NCBI GenBank assembly: GCA_018266845.1
Contig: JAFDZO010000032.1
Span: forward strand, 21,676 to 63,775
Length of the DNA: 42,100 nucleotides
Direction of reading: 5' to 3'
Origin: Bacteroidota bacterium
GTDB lineage: Bacteria; Bacteroidota; Ignavibacteria; Tepidaquicellales; Tepidaquicellaceae
Every line of letters starts with the position of its first letter. The first letter of the stretch is position 1. Position numbers and translations under genes: made by a program. The notes beneath the pieces are model-generated. The model did not search any database and was not told where the DNA came from. It worked only from the letters and a program-made list of their open reading frames with translations. Below, one piece after another: positions 6,098-15,428 of the stretch.

Positions 6098-7966
6098 TTA
6101 CTTTACCAGCATCATTTTCTTAATCTGTGTGAAATCGCCTGAAACTAATTTGAAGTAATACACTCCGCTGGCAAGAGATGCAGCATTGAAAGCATATTCA
6201 TACTTTCCGGCAGCTAATTTCTGGCTGATTAAATCAGCAACTTCTCTTCCGTTAATATCAAATACTTTCAGACTTGTAAATGAAGAGGAAGGAAGGTCAA
6301 ATCTGATGTTTGTAGCCGGATTAAACGGATTCGGATAATTTTGATATAAATTATATTTTTCAGGAATTTCCGTTCCAATACCTGAGATAGCAGTGTTTAT
6401 GGTATCGTAAATAGCAATCTGGTTGATTGGGTTTGACATCGTTAAATTAGCAGTAGAATTTGTTCCGGTATAAGAATTTGTGCCGCCTCCCAGCCATTTT
6501 TGGAAATAATATGTTTTTCCATTGAATTGAACCTGCGTTGCAGAAACGCTTAATGAAACAGAAGAGTTCTCATCCCAGTATTGATTACCGTTAGGGATAG
6601 TAACTGATATTCCCGCGGGGTTTACGCTCGCCGTAAGCTTATGCTGAGTTTTAAAGTTCGCAGTGTAATTAGTTGTAGAGGTATTAATATTTACTGTTTG
6701 TGAAAGCTGTGAACTTCCATTGCTCCAGTTTTGGAATACATATTGTGTTGTTGAAAATACCTGCGGACTGGTAGTGCTAAGCGTATGGTTTGAATTCAAA
6801 TCCCATGTAAATAATTGCGAAGCGCTGTAAGGACTTCCATCTACACTAAATGTGAGATTTGGTTTGTTTGCGCCTGTTGTAACGAAGCTTTTTCCTACAT
6901 TATAATTGATAACGGTTTTATGCGAAACTCCTGAGCCGTTTGTGCCTGTAATTACGACCTGATAAATTCCTGCGGGAACACCGGCAGTTGAAGAAACATT
7001 TACGGCAGCAGAACCGCTTCCTGAGAAATTGCTAATCACATTACCTGATGGAAATGTAACATTAATGCCGGAAGGATTTCCAATAACCGATGCTGTAAGA
7101 GTTACGGGTGAATTGTAACCGTTTGCAACATAAGGAATTCCGATAGAGTAATCTGCGTTTTGAGCTACACCTGCATTAACAACTCTAAAAGCAGCATTTG
7201 GCAGCATAGAGAAATTTGCTAAGGGCCATGCTGTGTTGTGCACTTCTTTGTTTGCTGCCTGAATAAATGCAACAGCTTTTACCTGTGCAGCATTCCATGC
7301 TGATTCCTTTTTTATTCTAAATTCAAAATCTTTTCTTGTTCCGGGTGTTAAATCAAAAAATGTTCCCGATGCCGTTGGAAGCATTTTTCTCATTACTGTA
7401 TGAAATGTTGTTTCACCGTTTGTTCCGGGAGGAGAAGGGTATTGAATTAACTTCTCCATAATGACTACCTGAAGATTTACAGTCGGGTTTGAAATAGCCG
7501 TTTCGCAATAAACCGTTACCAAAACCTGCATACTATCAGAACCAATATCGTTTTGTCTGACAATAATTGTAACAGGGCTTAATAATGCTGCTCTTGTATT
7601 ATAAGCGCTGGTCAGCTGACTGTTGGAATAATTCGGTTGTAGTGTAGTTGTGCCGTCCATTTGCAGCTGAGGTATAGCATTAACATTGTAGTAATTTCTT
7701 CTTGTTGTATTATCGCTTACATTATATAGATACATAGGGTCATTTCCCGGAGAGGGCCAGTTCATATGGTAGCTAATGCCCATAATTTGCGCTTCTGTCA
7801 AGGAATTCATGAATGCATCAACAGTGGGGTTGTTAGATGCACAGGGACCGCATGTTGAGCTGGTGTATCTCTCAACTAATACTGTTCTATCGCCTGCGGC
7901 TGCAAAATTGTAGCAGCAAAAAAAGGTGATGAGCAGTAGAAAATTCAGTAATGATTTGAATCTCAT
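6098..7966 (-). CDS. Type IX-secreted protein with Omp28/thioredoxin-like domain and intact CGPC
   Basis: A 622-residue protein: signal peptide (1-24), a thioredoxin-like Omp28-type domain (about 27-250) with active-site motif TCGPC (C39, C42) and the family block SYHMNWPSPGNDPMY, a beta-sandwich part (about 255-355), two repeats with F..W..G patterns (FQNWSNG, FQKWLGG; about 370-525) like those of InlB-B-type bacterial repeats, and a type IX secretion C-terminal sorting domain (534-622, YQNYPNPFNP ... GREV ... SGVYYFKL ... KKMMLVK). It should be exported and attached to, or released from, the surface by T9SS. The CxxC suggests thiol-disulfide chemistry, which is inferred. It lies 29 bp downstream of a paralogue and is the last gene of the run. 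Confidence 0.85.
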   Translation of the reverse strand: MRFKSLLNFLLLITFFCCYNFAAAGDRTVLVERYTSSTCGPCASNNPTVDAFMNSLTEAQIMGISYHMNWPSPGNDPMYLYNVSDNTTRRNYYNVNAIPQLQMDGTTTLQPNYSNSQLTSAYNTRAALLSPVTIIVRQNDIGSDSMQVLVTVYCETAISNPTVNLQVVIMEKLIQYPSPPGTNGETTFHTVMRKMLPTASGTFFDLTPGTRKDFEFRIKKESAWNAAQVKAVAFIQAANKEVHNTAWPLANFSMLPNAAFRVVNAGVAQNADYSIGIPYVANGYNSPVTLTASVIGNPSGINVTFPSGNVISNFSGSGSAAVNVSSTAGVPAGIYQVVITGTNGSGVSHKTVINYNVGKSFVTTGANKPNLTFSVDGSPYSASQLFTWDLNSNHTLSTTSPQVFSTTQYVFQNWSNGSSQLSQTVNINTSTTNYTANFKTQHKLTASVNPAGISVTIPNGNQYWDENSSVSLSVSATQVQFNGKTYYFQKWLGGGTNSYTGTNSTANLTMSNPINQIAIYDTINTAISGIGTEIPEKYNLYQNYPNPFNPATNIRFDLPSSSFTSLKVFDINGREVADLISQKLAAGKYEYAFNAASLASGVYYFKLVSGDFTQIKKMMLVK

Positions 7967-7995
7967 TTTCCCGCTAATTTAGTTTGTTTGAATTG

Positions 7996-10059
7996 TTATT
8001 TTATTAAAACCATTTTTTTAGATTGTGTGAAGCCCGGGGTGATTAATTTATAAAAATATACACCGGAAGATAAAAAATCACCATTAAAATTTATTTCATG
8101 ACTTCCCGCCGAAACTTGTTCATCCAAAAGTTTTGCCACTTCTCTCCCCGTCATATCATAAATAACTAATTGCGCATTCGATTGAACGGGCAGCGTAAAT
8201 GCAATTTTTGTAACAGGATTAAACGGATTGGGATAATTTTGATACAGTTTATACTCTTTGGCAATTTGAGGAGTAAAATTATCCGGTAATATGCCTGCTA
8301 AAGGAATGGCAAATGTTCTCCATTGTGATGCAATTGTAGGTACAAACGAAATTGTAGTGCTCGATGTTGTAGCAAGACCAAGTCCTCCTTTATAAAAAAT
8401 ATTACGGGGGAAAGTAAGCCCTCCATCGGTCGAAATATAAACTGCTAAACTGTCTCCTTCATTGTAAAGATACCCTGCATAGGCGTAATCAAATTTTAGT
8501 GTATCTGCGGAAGTAACCCTAAAAATTAATTCGGAATAAAGAGTGTCTCTCTGAGTGGTATCGGGGTTAGCATAAAAATTCATTCTAAGGCATCCGTTGC
8601 CCGGATATGAGGGACCATTAATACCGCTGTTATACACATTTTCAAATGTGATAAGCTCTGATAGATGAGCAAGTGTCCAGTTTTGAGGCAAGCCCGGAGA
8701 TTCAAATTGCTCAAGATAAAAATTAGAAGAAGATGTATCATGAGCGCTCAGAAATGAAAAGCTTCGGCTGCCTCTGGAAAAGATTTCTTCGTTTTTATTT
8801 TTAGAAATTATCTGCCTGTCGTAATTCTTGCCTGTTTCAGAAACTTGAAACTTCTTTAACTTGTCATAAACTCCTGAACGCGATTTAGCAGAATTCAGGA
8901 CTTCAAAGTTATCATCGTTTTGAACATATGCAACCGTGTAAAGCATCGAATCTGCCCAAGAGACATCCCGGACATATTTGAAGTTATAATTATATATTCC
9001 GATTGCAGTTGAGATTGGAATTCCCTGAGTTCCCGGTATAGCATCTCTGAATATATCGTAAAAAACTGTTTCGCCGTTGCTGCCCGGAGCAGTTGAATAT
9101 GTTTTCTTCCGCTCTATTGCATTCACACGAAGAAAATAATTTCCGGCTCTTACGGGGGAAATAATTTGAATGCTGATATTTGAGCTAATAGTGTCTCCCG
9201 GAAGCCTTGTATCTACTACACTGATTACTAAGGGGCTTCCTATTTTTTTTAACGTATCAAACGAAGTTTGTATATTTGAGGTGCTAAAAGGCAAACCGGA
9301 AATATAGCTGCCATTAAATATCAATGTCGGCACAGAAACTATATTATAATAATCACGCCTTTCATTGTTTTGAGTCGTATCTGCCAGATAAAGCGAATCG
9401 TTGCCGGGCGCAGGAAATCCCAAGTGATAATTTATCGCCGTAACACTGTCAAACTTGGAATTTACAAAATTATTCAGCGACGGATTATTTGCTGCGGCAG
9501 ACGGACTCGTCATACTTGTGAATTCTTCGAACAATACATTTCTAAATTGCCCTCTGTAAAAGCCAAAGCTTTGTTTGAGCGTATCATTATATGGGTTGCC
9601 GTCAATAGTGTCCGCAAGGTAGAGTTTTGCGTTGTAAGTATTGTTTAGCGGGAAAACAACTGAATCAAACGATATAGTGTTAAATGATTTCGGAGCTATA
9701 TTCGGTAACGTTACCGTATCTTTATAGAAAAGTTCAGGTATTTCGAGAATAAATTTTGCTGAAGAGATTGAGTTTTTCCCGACATTTGTTATTACTGCTT
9801 TTATTGTATCAATTGTCATCCCGACCGGACCAACTGAGTATATAGTATCAGAAGGAAGATTAATGAAAGAGGTAATTTTTATATCCCTGCTAAACTGCTG
9901 CCCGGCTGTAACATTATCTATGTAAAGATTATTGCCGTAGCCGTTTCGGGTTACAAATTTCAAAACAATGCTGTTAGTCGCAGGATTGTCCGATTTATAA
10001 ATAAAAGCATACGAAAGCGAAATGGCCGCAATCAGAAATATTGGAAAAATTTTTTTCAT
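7996..10059 (-). CDS. Type IX-secreted Omp28-like protein lacking the CxxC cysteines
   Basis: A 687-residue protein with a signal peptide (about 1-20), a beta-sandwich-like N-terminal extension (to about 170), an Omp28-like domain (about 172-400), a jelly-roll-like domain (about 440-590, YLEQFESPGLPQNWT ... VYISTDGG) and a type IX sorting domain (599-687). The Omp28 part matches its neighbour block by block (EFTS...NNP; NYHLGFPAPGNDSLY; RRDYYNI), but CGPC is replaced by SPSA (185-188), so redox chemistry is not possible at that site. A binding or structural role is more likely. ATG at 10059 was preferred over a TTG one codon upstream. It sits 12 bp after the small membrane-protein gene, so it is probably in the same transcript. 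Confidence 0.85.
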   Translation of the reverse strand: MKKIFPIFLIAAISLSYAFIYKSDNPATNSIVLKFVTRNGYGNNLYIDNVTAGQQFSRDIKITSFINLPSDTIYSVGPVGMTIDTIKAVITNVGKNSISSAKFILEIPELFYKDTVTLPNIAPKSFNTISFDSVVFPLNNTYNAKLYLADTIDGNPYNDTLKQSFGFYRGQFRNVLFEEFTSMTSPSAAANNPSLNNFVNSKFDSVTAINYHLGFPAPGNDSLYLADTTQNNERRDYYNIVSVPTLIFNGSYISGLPFSTSNIQTSFDTLKKIGSPLVISVVDTRLPGDTISSNISIQIISPVRAGNYFLRVNAIERKKTYSTAPGSNGETVFYDIFRDAIPGTQGIPISTAIGIYNYNFKYVRDVSWADSMLYTVAYVQNDDNFEVLNSAKSRSGVYDKLKKFQVSETGKNYDRQIISKNKNEEIFSRGSRSFSFLSAHDTSSSNFYLEQFESPGLPQNWTLAHLSELITFENVYNSGINGPSYPGNGCLRMNFYANPDTTQRDTLYSELIFRVTSADTLKFDYAYAGYLYNEGDSLAVYISTDGGLTFPRNIFYKGGLGLATTSSTTISFVPTIASQWRTFAIPLAGILPDNFTPQIAKEYKLYQNYPNPFNPVTKIAFTLPVQSNAQLVIYDMTGREVAKLLDEQVSAGSHEINFNGDFLSSGVYFYKLITPGFTQSKKMVLIK

Positions 10060-10070
10060 CAAAGCTTATT

Positions 10071-10433
10071 CTACGCTGCTGTTTTGGTTTCTCGGAAATA
10101 AAATTTATAGAAATAATATTCCATTACCGAAAGTACTATTAAAGATATAGAGTCTTTTGGGTTTAGAACTCCTTTTCCCTGCCCGGGAGTAAAAAAACCC
10201 GAGATTTTTAAAAGCGAAAGTACAACCTTGCTGGTAGGCATATCAACTAAATATCCGTTTGATGAGACGGCGAATCCGACAAATAAATCAGAGATAGTCC
10301 ATCCGACTGAAAACAAAATTATTATGAAACCTGTATTTAAAAAAGCCTGCAGCAAGCCTTCCGACTGAAAAGATTTGCAGAAAGCATAAACAGCAAAAAT
10401 TGTATGCAAGTAAAAGATGATAACAGGAATCAT
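10071..10433 (-). CDS. Small membrane protein of unknown function
   Basis: A 120-residue protein with three or four hydrophobic segments (about 1-18, 30-55, 65-75, 95-112) and a short loop GFFTPGQGKGVLNPKDS. I recognise no family. It starts one base after the stop of the polyprenyl-phosphate sugar transferase gene and is followed closely by the Omp28-like genes, so it is likely co-transcribed with both; a role in the same surface-glycan or export process is possible but only by position. Confidence 0.65.
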   Translation of the reverse strand: MIPVIIFYLHTIFAVYAFCKSFQSEGLLQAFLNTGFIIILFSVGWTISDLFVGFAVSSNGYLVDMPTSKVVLSLLKISGFFTPGQGKGVLNPKDSISLIVLSVMEYYFYKFYFRETKTAA

Positions 10434-10434
10434 T

Positions 10435-11850
10435 TTAAAAAGCTGTTTTCGAAAAAAACATTTCTCGGATAGTTTTAATAATTATTTTAATATCAAATAC
10501 TAAAGACCAATTTTCAATGTAATAAATATCGTATTCGATTCTGGTTTGAAGCGGAGTATCAGTTCCGCGCAATCCGTTTACCTGCGCCCATCCCGTGATA
10601 CCTGACTTTACCCTATGACGCTCAAGATATTTGTCAATCGTATCTTTCATCGTATTGATGAAGTGCTCTCTTTCCGGTCTCGGTCCGACAATACTCATAT
10701 CTCCTTTTAAAACATTTAAGAACTGAGGAAGCTCGTCCAATGAGTATTTCCTTAATGTTTTCCCGATTGGCGTATATCTGTCATCGTTTACGCTGGTCAT
10801 TTGGGGACCGCTTTTTTCAGCATCAATTTTCATTGACCTGAATTTCAGCATGTTGAATTTCCTGCCGTTAATGCTAACTCTTTCCTGTTTATAAAATAAA
10901 GGTCCTTTTGATGTGAATTTAACTAACAAAGAGAGTAATATCATTACAGGCGAAGTAATTACCAGAAAGAAAAATGAGGCAATTATATCAAAGCATCTTT
11001 TGACAAATCTATTCCAAATGTTCATTGGAACAGATTTTATTTTCATGAAAGGAATTCCGTTTACCTCTTCAATTCTAAGCCGGCTTGTTATCATCTCAAT
11101 AAAATCAGGGGCAAGCATAAACTCGATGTTAATTCCCTCGGAAAGCTTCATAAGCTCTTCAAGCATAATATGCTTTTCAGGCGGAAGCACAATCAGGATT
11201 TTTTGAATCCCCTTTTTTCTTATTACCGAAGGAATTTCTGTATAGCTGCCGAGGTGATTTCTGCCTTCGAGCATATTTTCATCATTATCATAAGTAAAAT
11301 AGCCCACAATTTTATAACCTGCATACTTATCTTTCACAAATTGGTCATAAATTTTCATTGCCATTTCGTTCATTCCGAAAATGGCAGTATTCACTAATCC
11401 TGTTCCTTTATTATAAAGATTTTTTTCATACTTCAGGAGTATGTATCTCCCAAGTGTCATAAAGATAATACACGAAACCCACAGTAAGCCGAAAACCATC
11501 CGCGAATATGGAAAATCTCTGTAAAAGAAAATTAAGCTCATGCAAAAAATCACGTATATGGAAACATACTTTACTACAATGAAAAACTCATCAAAGATAA
11601 AAACGGTCCTTTTGATGCGGTACATTTTTCTTTGCTGAAATATGAATATGGCAATCGGAATTGTAATTAATGCAAAACCAAGGTAGCCGATGACGGGCGG
11701 AGGCTCTACTTCTCCACCAAGATATTTAGCAAGCGGAGATAAAAACCGGAGCCAATATGATATAATAAAAGCTCCAAAAATTGATATGGAATCTGATAAA
11801 ATTGTGAGAAGAGGAATAATTACCTCAACTTTGGTGGATTTGTTATTCAT
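10435..11850 (-). CDS. Polyprenyl-phosphate hexose-1-phosphate transferase (WcaJ/WbaP-type)
   Basis: A 471-residue protein of the long polyprenol glycosylphosphotransferase type: four membrane segments (about 10-30, 50-70, 85-105, 115-135), a CoA-binding/Rossmann-like middle domain (about 150-260), one more hydrophobic segment (about 283-310) and the bacterial sugar transferase domain with KFRSM, the DELPQ catalytic region, DMSIVGPRPERE and SGITGWAQVNG. The family moves a sugar-1-phosphate from a UDP-sugar to undecaprenyl phosphate, the first step of exopolysaccharide or O-antigen repeat building. ATG at 11850 is preferred to a TTG one codon upstream. It is one of two initiating transferases in the window (see 27222-27827) and is separated from the large glycan run. 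A 161-bp gap lies upstream. Confidence 0.92.
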   Translation of the reverse strand: MNNKSTKVEVIIPLLTILSDSISIFGAFIISYWLRFLSPLAKYLGGEVEPPPVIGYLGFALITIPIAIFIFQQRKMYRIKRTVFIFDEFFIVVKYVSIYVIFCMSLIFFYRDFPYSRMVFGLLWVSCIIFMTLGRYILLKYEKNLYNKGTGLVNTAIFGMNEMAMKIYDQFVKDKYAGYKIVGYFTYDNDENMLEGRNHLGSYTEIPSVIRKKGIQKILIVLPPEKHIMLEELMKLSEGINIEFMLAPDFIEMITSRLRIEEVNGIPFMKIKSVPMNIWNRFVKRCFDIIASFFFLVITSPVMILLSLLVKFTSKGPLFYKQERVSINGRKFNMLKFRSMKIDAEKSGPQMTSVNDDRYTPIGKTLRKYSLDELPQFLNVLKGDMSIVGPRPEREHFINTMKDTIDKYLERHRVKSGITGWAQVNGLRGTDTPLQTRIEYDIYYIENWSLVFDIKIIIKTIREMFFSKTAF

Positions 11851-12011
11851 CAAAGCAAAAAAAGTGTTTCAATAGTAAATGAATTCTATAAGCCGGGACT
11901 TTAGTTAAACAAAAAATATATGTTTTTCGTCAAATTTAAAATGTAAAATTTGATAAAATTAACAATTATATTATCAAAATTTTGTAGGGCTTAATAAGGG
12001 TCTTCAGGCTG

Positions 12012-12416
12012 CTATTTATTCATTATTAATTTCATTGTAGTGCCGGAAGAGTTTGACTGAATTGTAAATTCATCTACAAGAGAGCGTATAATATATACTC
12101 CTCTCCCTGATTCTTTGTAAAGGTTAGATTCGTCGGTCGGGTCGGGAAGCCTGTTTACATCAAAACCTTCTCCTTCATCTTTGATTGTTAATTCGAGCCT
12201 GTGGTCGTTGGTTACAATATCAACTTTTACTTTCTTATCGGGATTTTGCTTGTTTCCGTGAACTATCGCATTTACAATTGCTTCTGACGAGGCTATTTGG
12301 AAATTAATGAACTTTTCCATTGTCATTCCGAACTCATTGTTAATTTCAATTAGCAGGTTTTCAAACTTACTGATTTCGTTACGGCTGCTTGGAAGTTCCA
12401 GAGAATAATTTTTCAA
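12012..12416 (-). CDS. RsbW/SpoIIAB-like serine kinase ATPase (anti-sigma type)
   Basis: A 134-residue single-domain GHKL ATPase with the N-box EAIVNAIVHGN (E45, N49), the G1 box DEGEGF (from D80) and the G2 box GRGVYII (G104-G106). This is the HATPase_c_2 family of anti-sigma or stress-response kinases that bind ATP and phosphorylate a STAS-domain antagonist or hold a sigma factor. No antagonist or sigma factor gene is in the window. The start is TTG (12416-12414), nine bases after the barrel gene, so it is probably transcribed from the ABC ATPase gene onward. Confidence 0.88.
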   Translation of the reverse strand: MKNYSLELPSSRNEISKFENLLIEINNEFGMTMEKFINFQIASSEAIVNAIVHGNKQNPDKKVKVDIVTNDHRLELTIKDEGEGFDVNRLPDPTDESNLYKESGRGVYIIRSLVDEFTIQSNSSGTTMKLIMNK

Positions 12417-12425
12417 AATCCGTTA

Positions 12426-14330
12426 TTAAAAATTATAAAATACGTTCAAAGAAATACTATTAGTATTATAATTTTGCTCTTCCGCATCATACTTTAGATA
12501 ATCAACGGAATAGGTAAAGTTAATTAAAGAATTTTTCCCAAGATAGAAAAATATTTTTCCCATTAAGCTTGAGGTACTGAATGTGCTTTTAAGCTGTTTG
12601 TTTCCGTCCTGATAATTATATATCTGCTGTTCAAAAAAAGAAGTCTTTCCGCTTATTTTTACGAGAGAATTTACACGATAGTTTAGCTGAAAAAATGCCG
12701 ACTTATCAACATTGTAAAAAACGGGATTAATACTGAATTGATTATTATTGAACTCGCCCTGTTCATAAATTTTTGCCTCACCGAAAATTTCAAACGAAAT
12801 ATGCTTATTCATCTCGTACAAAGTTGAGTCTTTCAAATTCAATTGTCTGTAAGAAAAACTTTTTATCTGTGAAATTATATCTTCAAAATCATAAACTGTA
12901 TAATTAGCCAAAACCTGAAACGAGTTTTTGGTTATTAGATTTGGAAGAATACTATATTCGCTTTCAGATGTAAACTTGTAAATCCGGTTAGTGTAATTGT
13001 TTGCACTGCGCTCTGCAAATATGTATTGAAGTTTTGAAACATTTACGTCAAATGATGTTTTCACTCTGAAATCATTTCTGTTGTCATAAATATGAGAGAC
13101 GGAATAAATCTGTATCTGCTCATCCCGGTCGTCAAAGTTAGTTTTGCTGTCAGTATCATAATGCAGGATTGAAGCATAGCCCTTAAAGGAAAGAGAATGC
13201 ACTTTAGATACATCGTACATTAATTCGTAATTCAGGGAAGTTTTTTTGCTGTTATTATTTTTGTTTTTTTCGACCTTTTCAAGCTCTGTAAGTTGATTTT
13301 GTGTGTATAGCTGAGGATTTGTTACTTCGTGATTTTCAGAACGTTCGGAATAGTTTATTTCTGTATTGAGTGAAAAATTAAATAGTTTATAGCTGAGGGT
13401 TGAAAAAAATTCAAGCTTATTTTCTAAAATTTTTGTATCATAAATATTTTCTATTAAGACGTTTTGCGGGTTTGAATCGTATTTAAAATCCCTGTTTATT
13501 GTTTTTGAAAGATAAAGCCCGCCTGTTTTAATTCCGCCGTTTTTAGAAATATGGTATTGAAAATAATCTTCAACCTGAACGGCGCTTTCAACCCGTGATT
13601 CTATGTTATTTGTAACTCCATATTGCTGCGAAATACTGGAGGCGGCAGTTACGAAAAAATCTCTGCGCAGTGAGTAGTATTTCACTATGCCTGTGTTGCT
13701 GCTGCCATCGTTAAATTTTTTATAAAGCTCTGCCAAAAAATCGTTCTGATAGTTTTTTTTCTTATCGAGCGCATCGTATGAAAGCGAAAGATTTGAGCGC
13801 GCAATGTAGTTCTCTATATTGAGATAGGGAATATCAGATTTGAATTCGCCGCTGAAGCCTGAGCTTATTTCTCCAATTTGATTTTCCCTTTTCAGCCCGG
13901 CATTCAGCTTAAAGCCGATATCCGGCGTGAGACTGTAATTTGCGACAGAGTAAATAAACACGTTATTATTAATGCTGCTCTCGGTAATCCGCTGGTCTGA
14001 AAGAATACTGCTTTTTACCCCTCCGCCGAAATTGAGTTTGTTTGATTTGAGATATAGAGCTTCAAGTTTTAAGTTATCAAGGTCGCGGTAAAAATTCTGA
14101 CTTAGTTTGGAAACATCTGAGTTATAAAAATTTCTAAAAAGAATTAATAATTTTGGCTTTTCGAAAGTATAGTTTATTCTTGAATTTAATCTTGCAGTGT
14201 TTACATTGTTTTCAAATTCTGTGATGATGAAATTATTTTGTGAAGTAGAGTCAATAAACGAGGGTGAGGTCTGGGCAAGGACTTTACTTGCGAATATCAG
14301 GAATAAAAATATGGCAGGTGCGGTTTTCAT
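12426..14330 (-). CDS. Predicted outer-membrane beta-barrel protein
   Basis: A 634-residue protein with a signal peptide (1-19, ending VLAQ) and a body built of alternating polar/hydrophobic strands rich in Tyr, Phe, Asn and Ser, ending in an aromatic residue (SISLNVFYNF), as outer-membrane barrels do. There is no plug or TonB box that I can see. A short charged Lys/Asn stretch (EKVEKNKNNNSKKT, about 350-363) probably marks a loop. The family is not recognised and the substrate unknown. It lies six bases after the ABC ATPase gene and ten before the RsbW-like gene, so the three likely form one transcript. Confidence 0.7.
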   Translation of the reverse strand: MKTAPAIFLFLIFASKVLAQTSPSFIDSTSQNNFIITEFENNVNTARLNSRINYTFEKPKLLILFRNFYNSDVSKLSQNFYRDLDNLKLEALYLKSNKLNFGGGVKSSILSDQRITESSINNNVFIYSVANYSLTPDIGFKLNAGLKRENQIGEISSGFSGEFKSDIPYLNIENYIARSNLSLSYDALDKKKNYQNDFLAELYKKFNDGSSNTGIVKYYSLRRDFFVTAASSISQQYGVTNNIESRVESAVQVEDYFQYHISKNGGIKTGGLYLSKTINRDFKYDSNPQNVLIENIYDTKILENKLEFFSTLSYKLFNFSLNTEINYSERSENHEVTNPQLYTQNQLTELEKVEKNKNNNSKKTSLNYELMYDVSKVHSLSFKGYASILHYDTDSKTNFDDRDEQIQIYSVSHIYDNRNDFRVKTSFDVNVSKLQYIFAERSANNYTNRIYKFTSESEYSILPNLITKNSFQVLANYTVYDFEDIISQIKSFSYRQLNLKDSTLYEMNKHISFEIFGEAKIYEQGEFNNNQFSINPVFYNVDKSAFFQLNYRVNSLVKISGKTSFFEQQIYNYQDGNKQLKSTFSTSSLMGKIFFYLGKNSLINFTYSVDYLKYDAEEQNYNTNSISLNVFYNF

Positions 14331-14336
14331 CCAGCG

Positions 14337-15089
14337 CTAAAATAAATCGGAGGCTTTAAATTTATTAACCTCTTCGGCAATGCTTATTTCACGGAACATA
14401 TTTTCAAGGTCAGTATAATTTTCGGAGTTTTTTAGTTCTTCAGTCGGCTTATCAATTCTTATTACACCTTTATCAAGATAAATTATTCTTGTGGAAATTT
14501 TTTCTATTGTACTGAGAAGATGTGAGCAGTATAAAATAATTTTATTTTCTTTTCTCAGGTAATCCACTAAATCCTGAAACGCAAAAATTGCGTTTGCATC
14601 AAGTCCGTTAAGCGGCTCATCGAAATAAATTATCTCGGGATTATGAAGCAGGGCAGATGTAATTAAAACCTTTTGCTTGTTTCCTTTAGATAAAATTCCT
14701 ATTGACTCATTCAGATATTGCTCGAAAGAAAAAAATCCGGCAAAGTTATCAATCCTTTTTTTGAGAAGAGTTTTATCAAGCAAGCGGATTTCCCCTATGA
14801 AATTCAGATATTCTGTTACAGTGAGAGAGTTAAAAAGATTAGGCGATTCCGGCACATATCCGATTATTTTTTTTACCTCTACAGGTTCTTTCATAACATC
14901 TATTCCCATAATATCTACTTTGCCTGAATCGTATTCGAGCAGCCCCGAAAGAATTTTTACTGTAGTCGATTTTCCTGCGCCGTTTGTGCCGATAAGACCT
15001 ATTATTTCGCCTTTGTTTAATTCAAACGAAACATTGTTAAGAGCGATAAGGTCAGAATATTTTTTAGTGAGGTTTTGTACTTTTATCAT
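14337..15089 (-). CDS. ABC transporter ATP-binding protein
   Basis: A 250-residue nucleotide-binding subunit with Walker A GTNGAGKST (34-42), signature LSKGNKQ (133-139, the form common in ABC-2-type exporters), Walker B IIYFDE (153-158), D-loop NGLD and switch His190 (YCSHLL). It would energise an exporter, but no ABC permease gene is adjacent; the next gene is an outer-membrane-type barrel. The partner must be elsewhere. It heads the minus-strand run, with a 460-bp non-coding stretch upstream that holds the MITE-like element and a tRNA gene. Confidence 0.92.
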   Translation of the reverse strand: MIKVQNLTKKYSDLIALNNVSFELNKGEIIGLIGTNGAGKSTTVKILSGLLEYDSGKVDIMGIDVMKEPVEVKKIIGYVPESPNLFNSLTVTEYLNFIGEIRLLDKTLLKKRIDNFAGFFSFEQYLNESIGILSKGNKQKVLITSALLHNPEIIYFDEPLNGLDANAIFAFQDLVDYLRKENKIILYCSHLLSTIEKISTRIIYLDKGVIRIDKPTEELKNSENYTDLENMFREISIAEEVNKFKASDLF

Positions 15090-15142
15090 TAACGGAAGTT
15101 AAACGATTTGCAGTTTTTAATAAATGCTGAATTCATTGGAGT

Positions 15143-15151
15143 GAGTTTCAA
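15143..15151. repeat. Left copy of putative 9-bp target-site duplication
   Basis: GAGTTTCAA directly before the left inverted end of the MITE-like element; the matching copy is at 15429-15437. Confidence 0.65.
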
Positions 15152-15428
15152 CTTATCACACGACAAAATTTTTCTTAAAAATTGAATTTAACCGCAAAGA
15201 TGCAAAGTTTTTGCAAGGCACGCAAAAAAAAATAAAATATTTTTCCTAAATATCTCAAGCATAAAACTAACTGCGCTTTAATGTCTGTTTTGGCAGAGCA
15301 ATTTCGAGTTGAGAAATCATATTTTGCGTTCGTTTTTAAGGACTTTGCGAACTTTGCTGTCATATTTTGCGTTCTTTGCGGTTAAATACATATTTACAAG
15401 TTATAAAAATTTTTTGTCGTGTGGTGAG
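15152..15428. mobile_element. MITE-like element, 277 bp, with terminal inverted repeats and 9-bp direct repeat
   Basis: Ends CTTATCACACGACAAAA (15152-15168) and the complement of CTCACCACACGACAAAA (15412-15428) match at 15 of 17 positions. Inside them is a second perfect 14-bp inverted pair, TTTAACCGCAAAGA (15187-15200) / TCTTTGCGGTTAAA (15373-15386). The element is flanked by the direct repeat GAGTTTCAA (15143-15151 and 15429-15437), as expected of a target-site duplication. The interior has GCAAAG-type motifs and no credible gene. Size, inverted ends and duplication fit a non-autonomous transposable element; the transposase source is not in the window. Confidence 0.75.

Noticed and set aside
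11949..11978. AT-only hairpin between RsbW-like and sugar transferase genes
   Set aside because: Eight-bp stem TTTGATAA/TTATCAAA, but all AT and without a clean T-run on the minus strand; too weak to call a terminator.
15175..15363. 62-residue minus-strand ORF
   Set aside because: It falls entirely within the MITE-like element and is made of its GCAAAG-type repeats.
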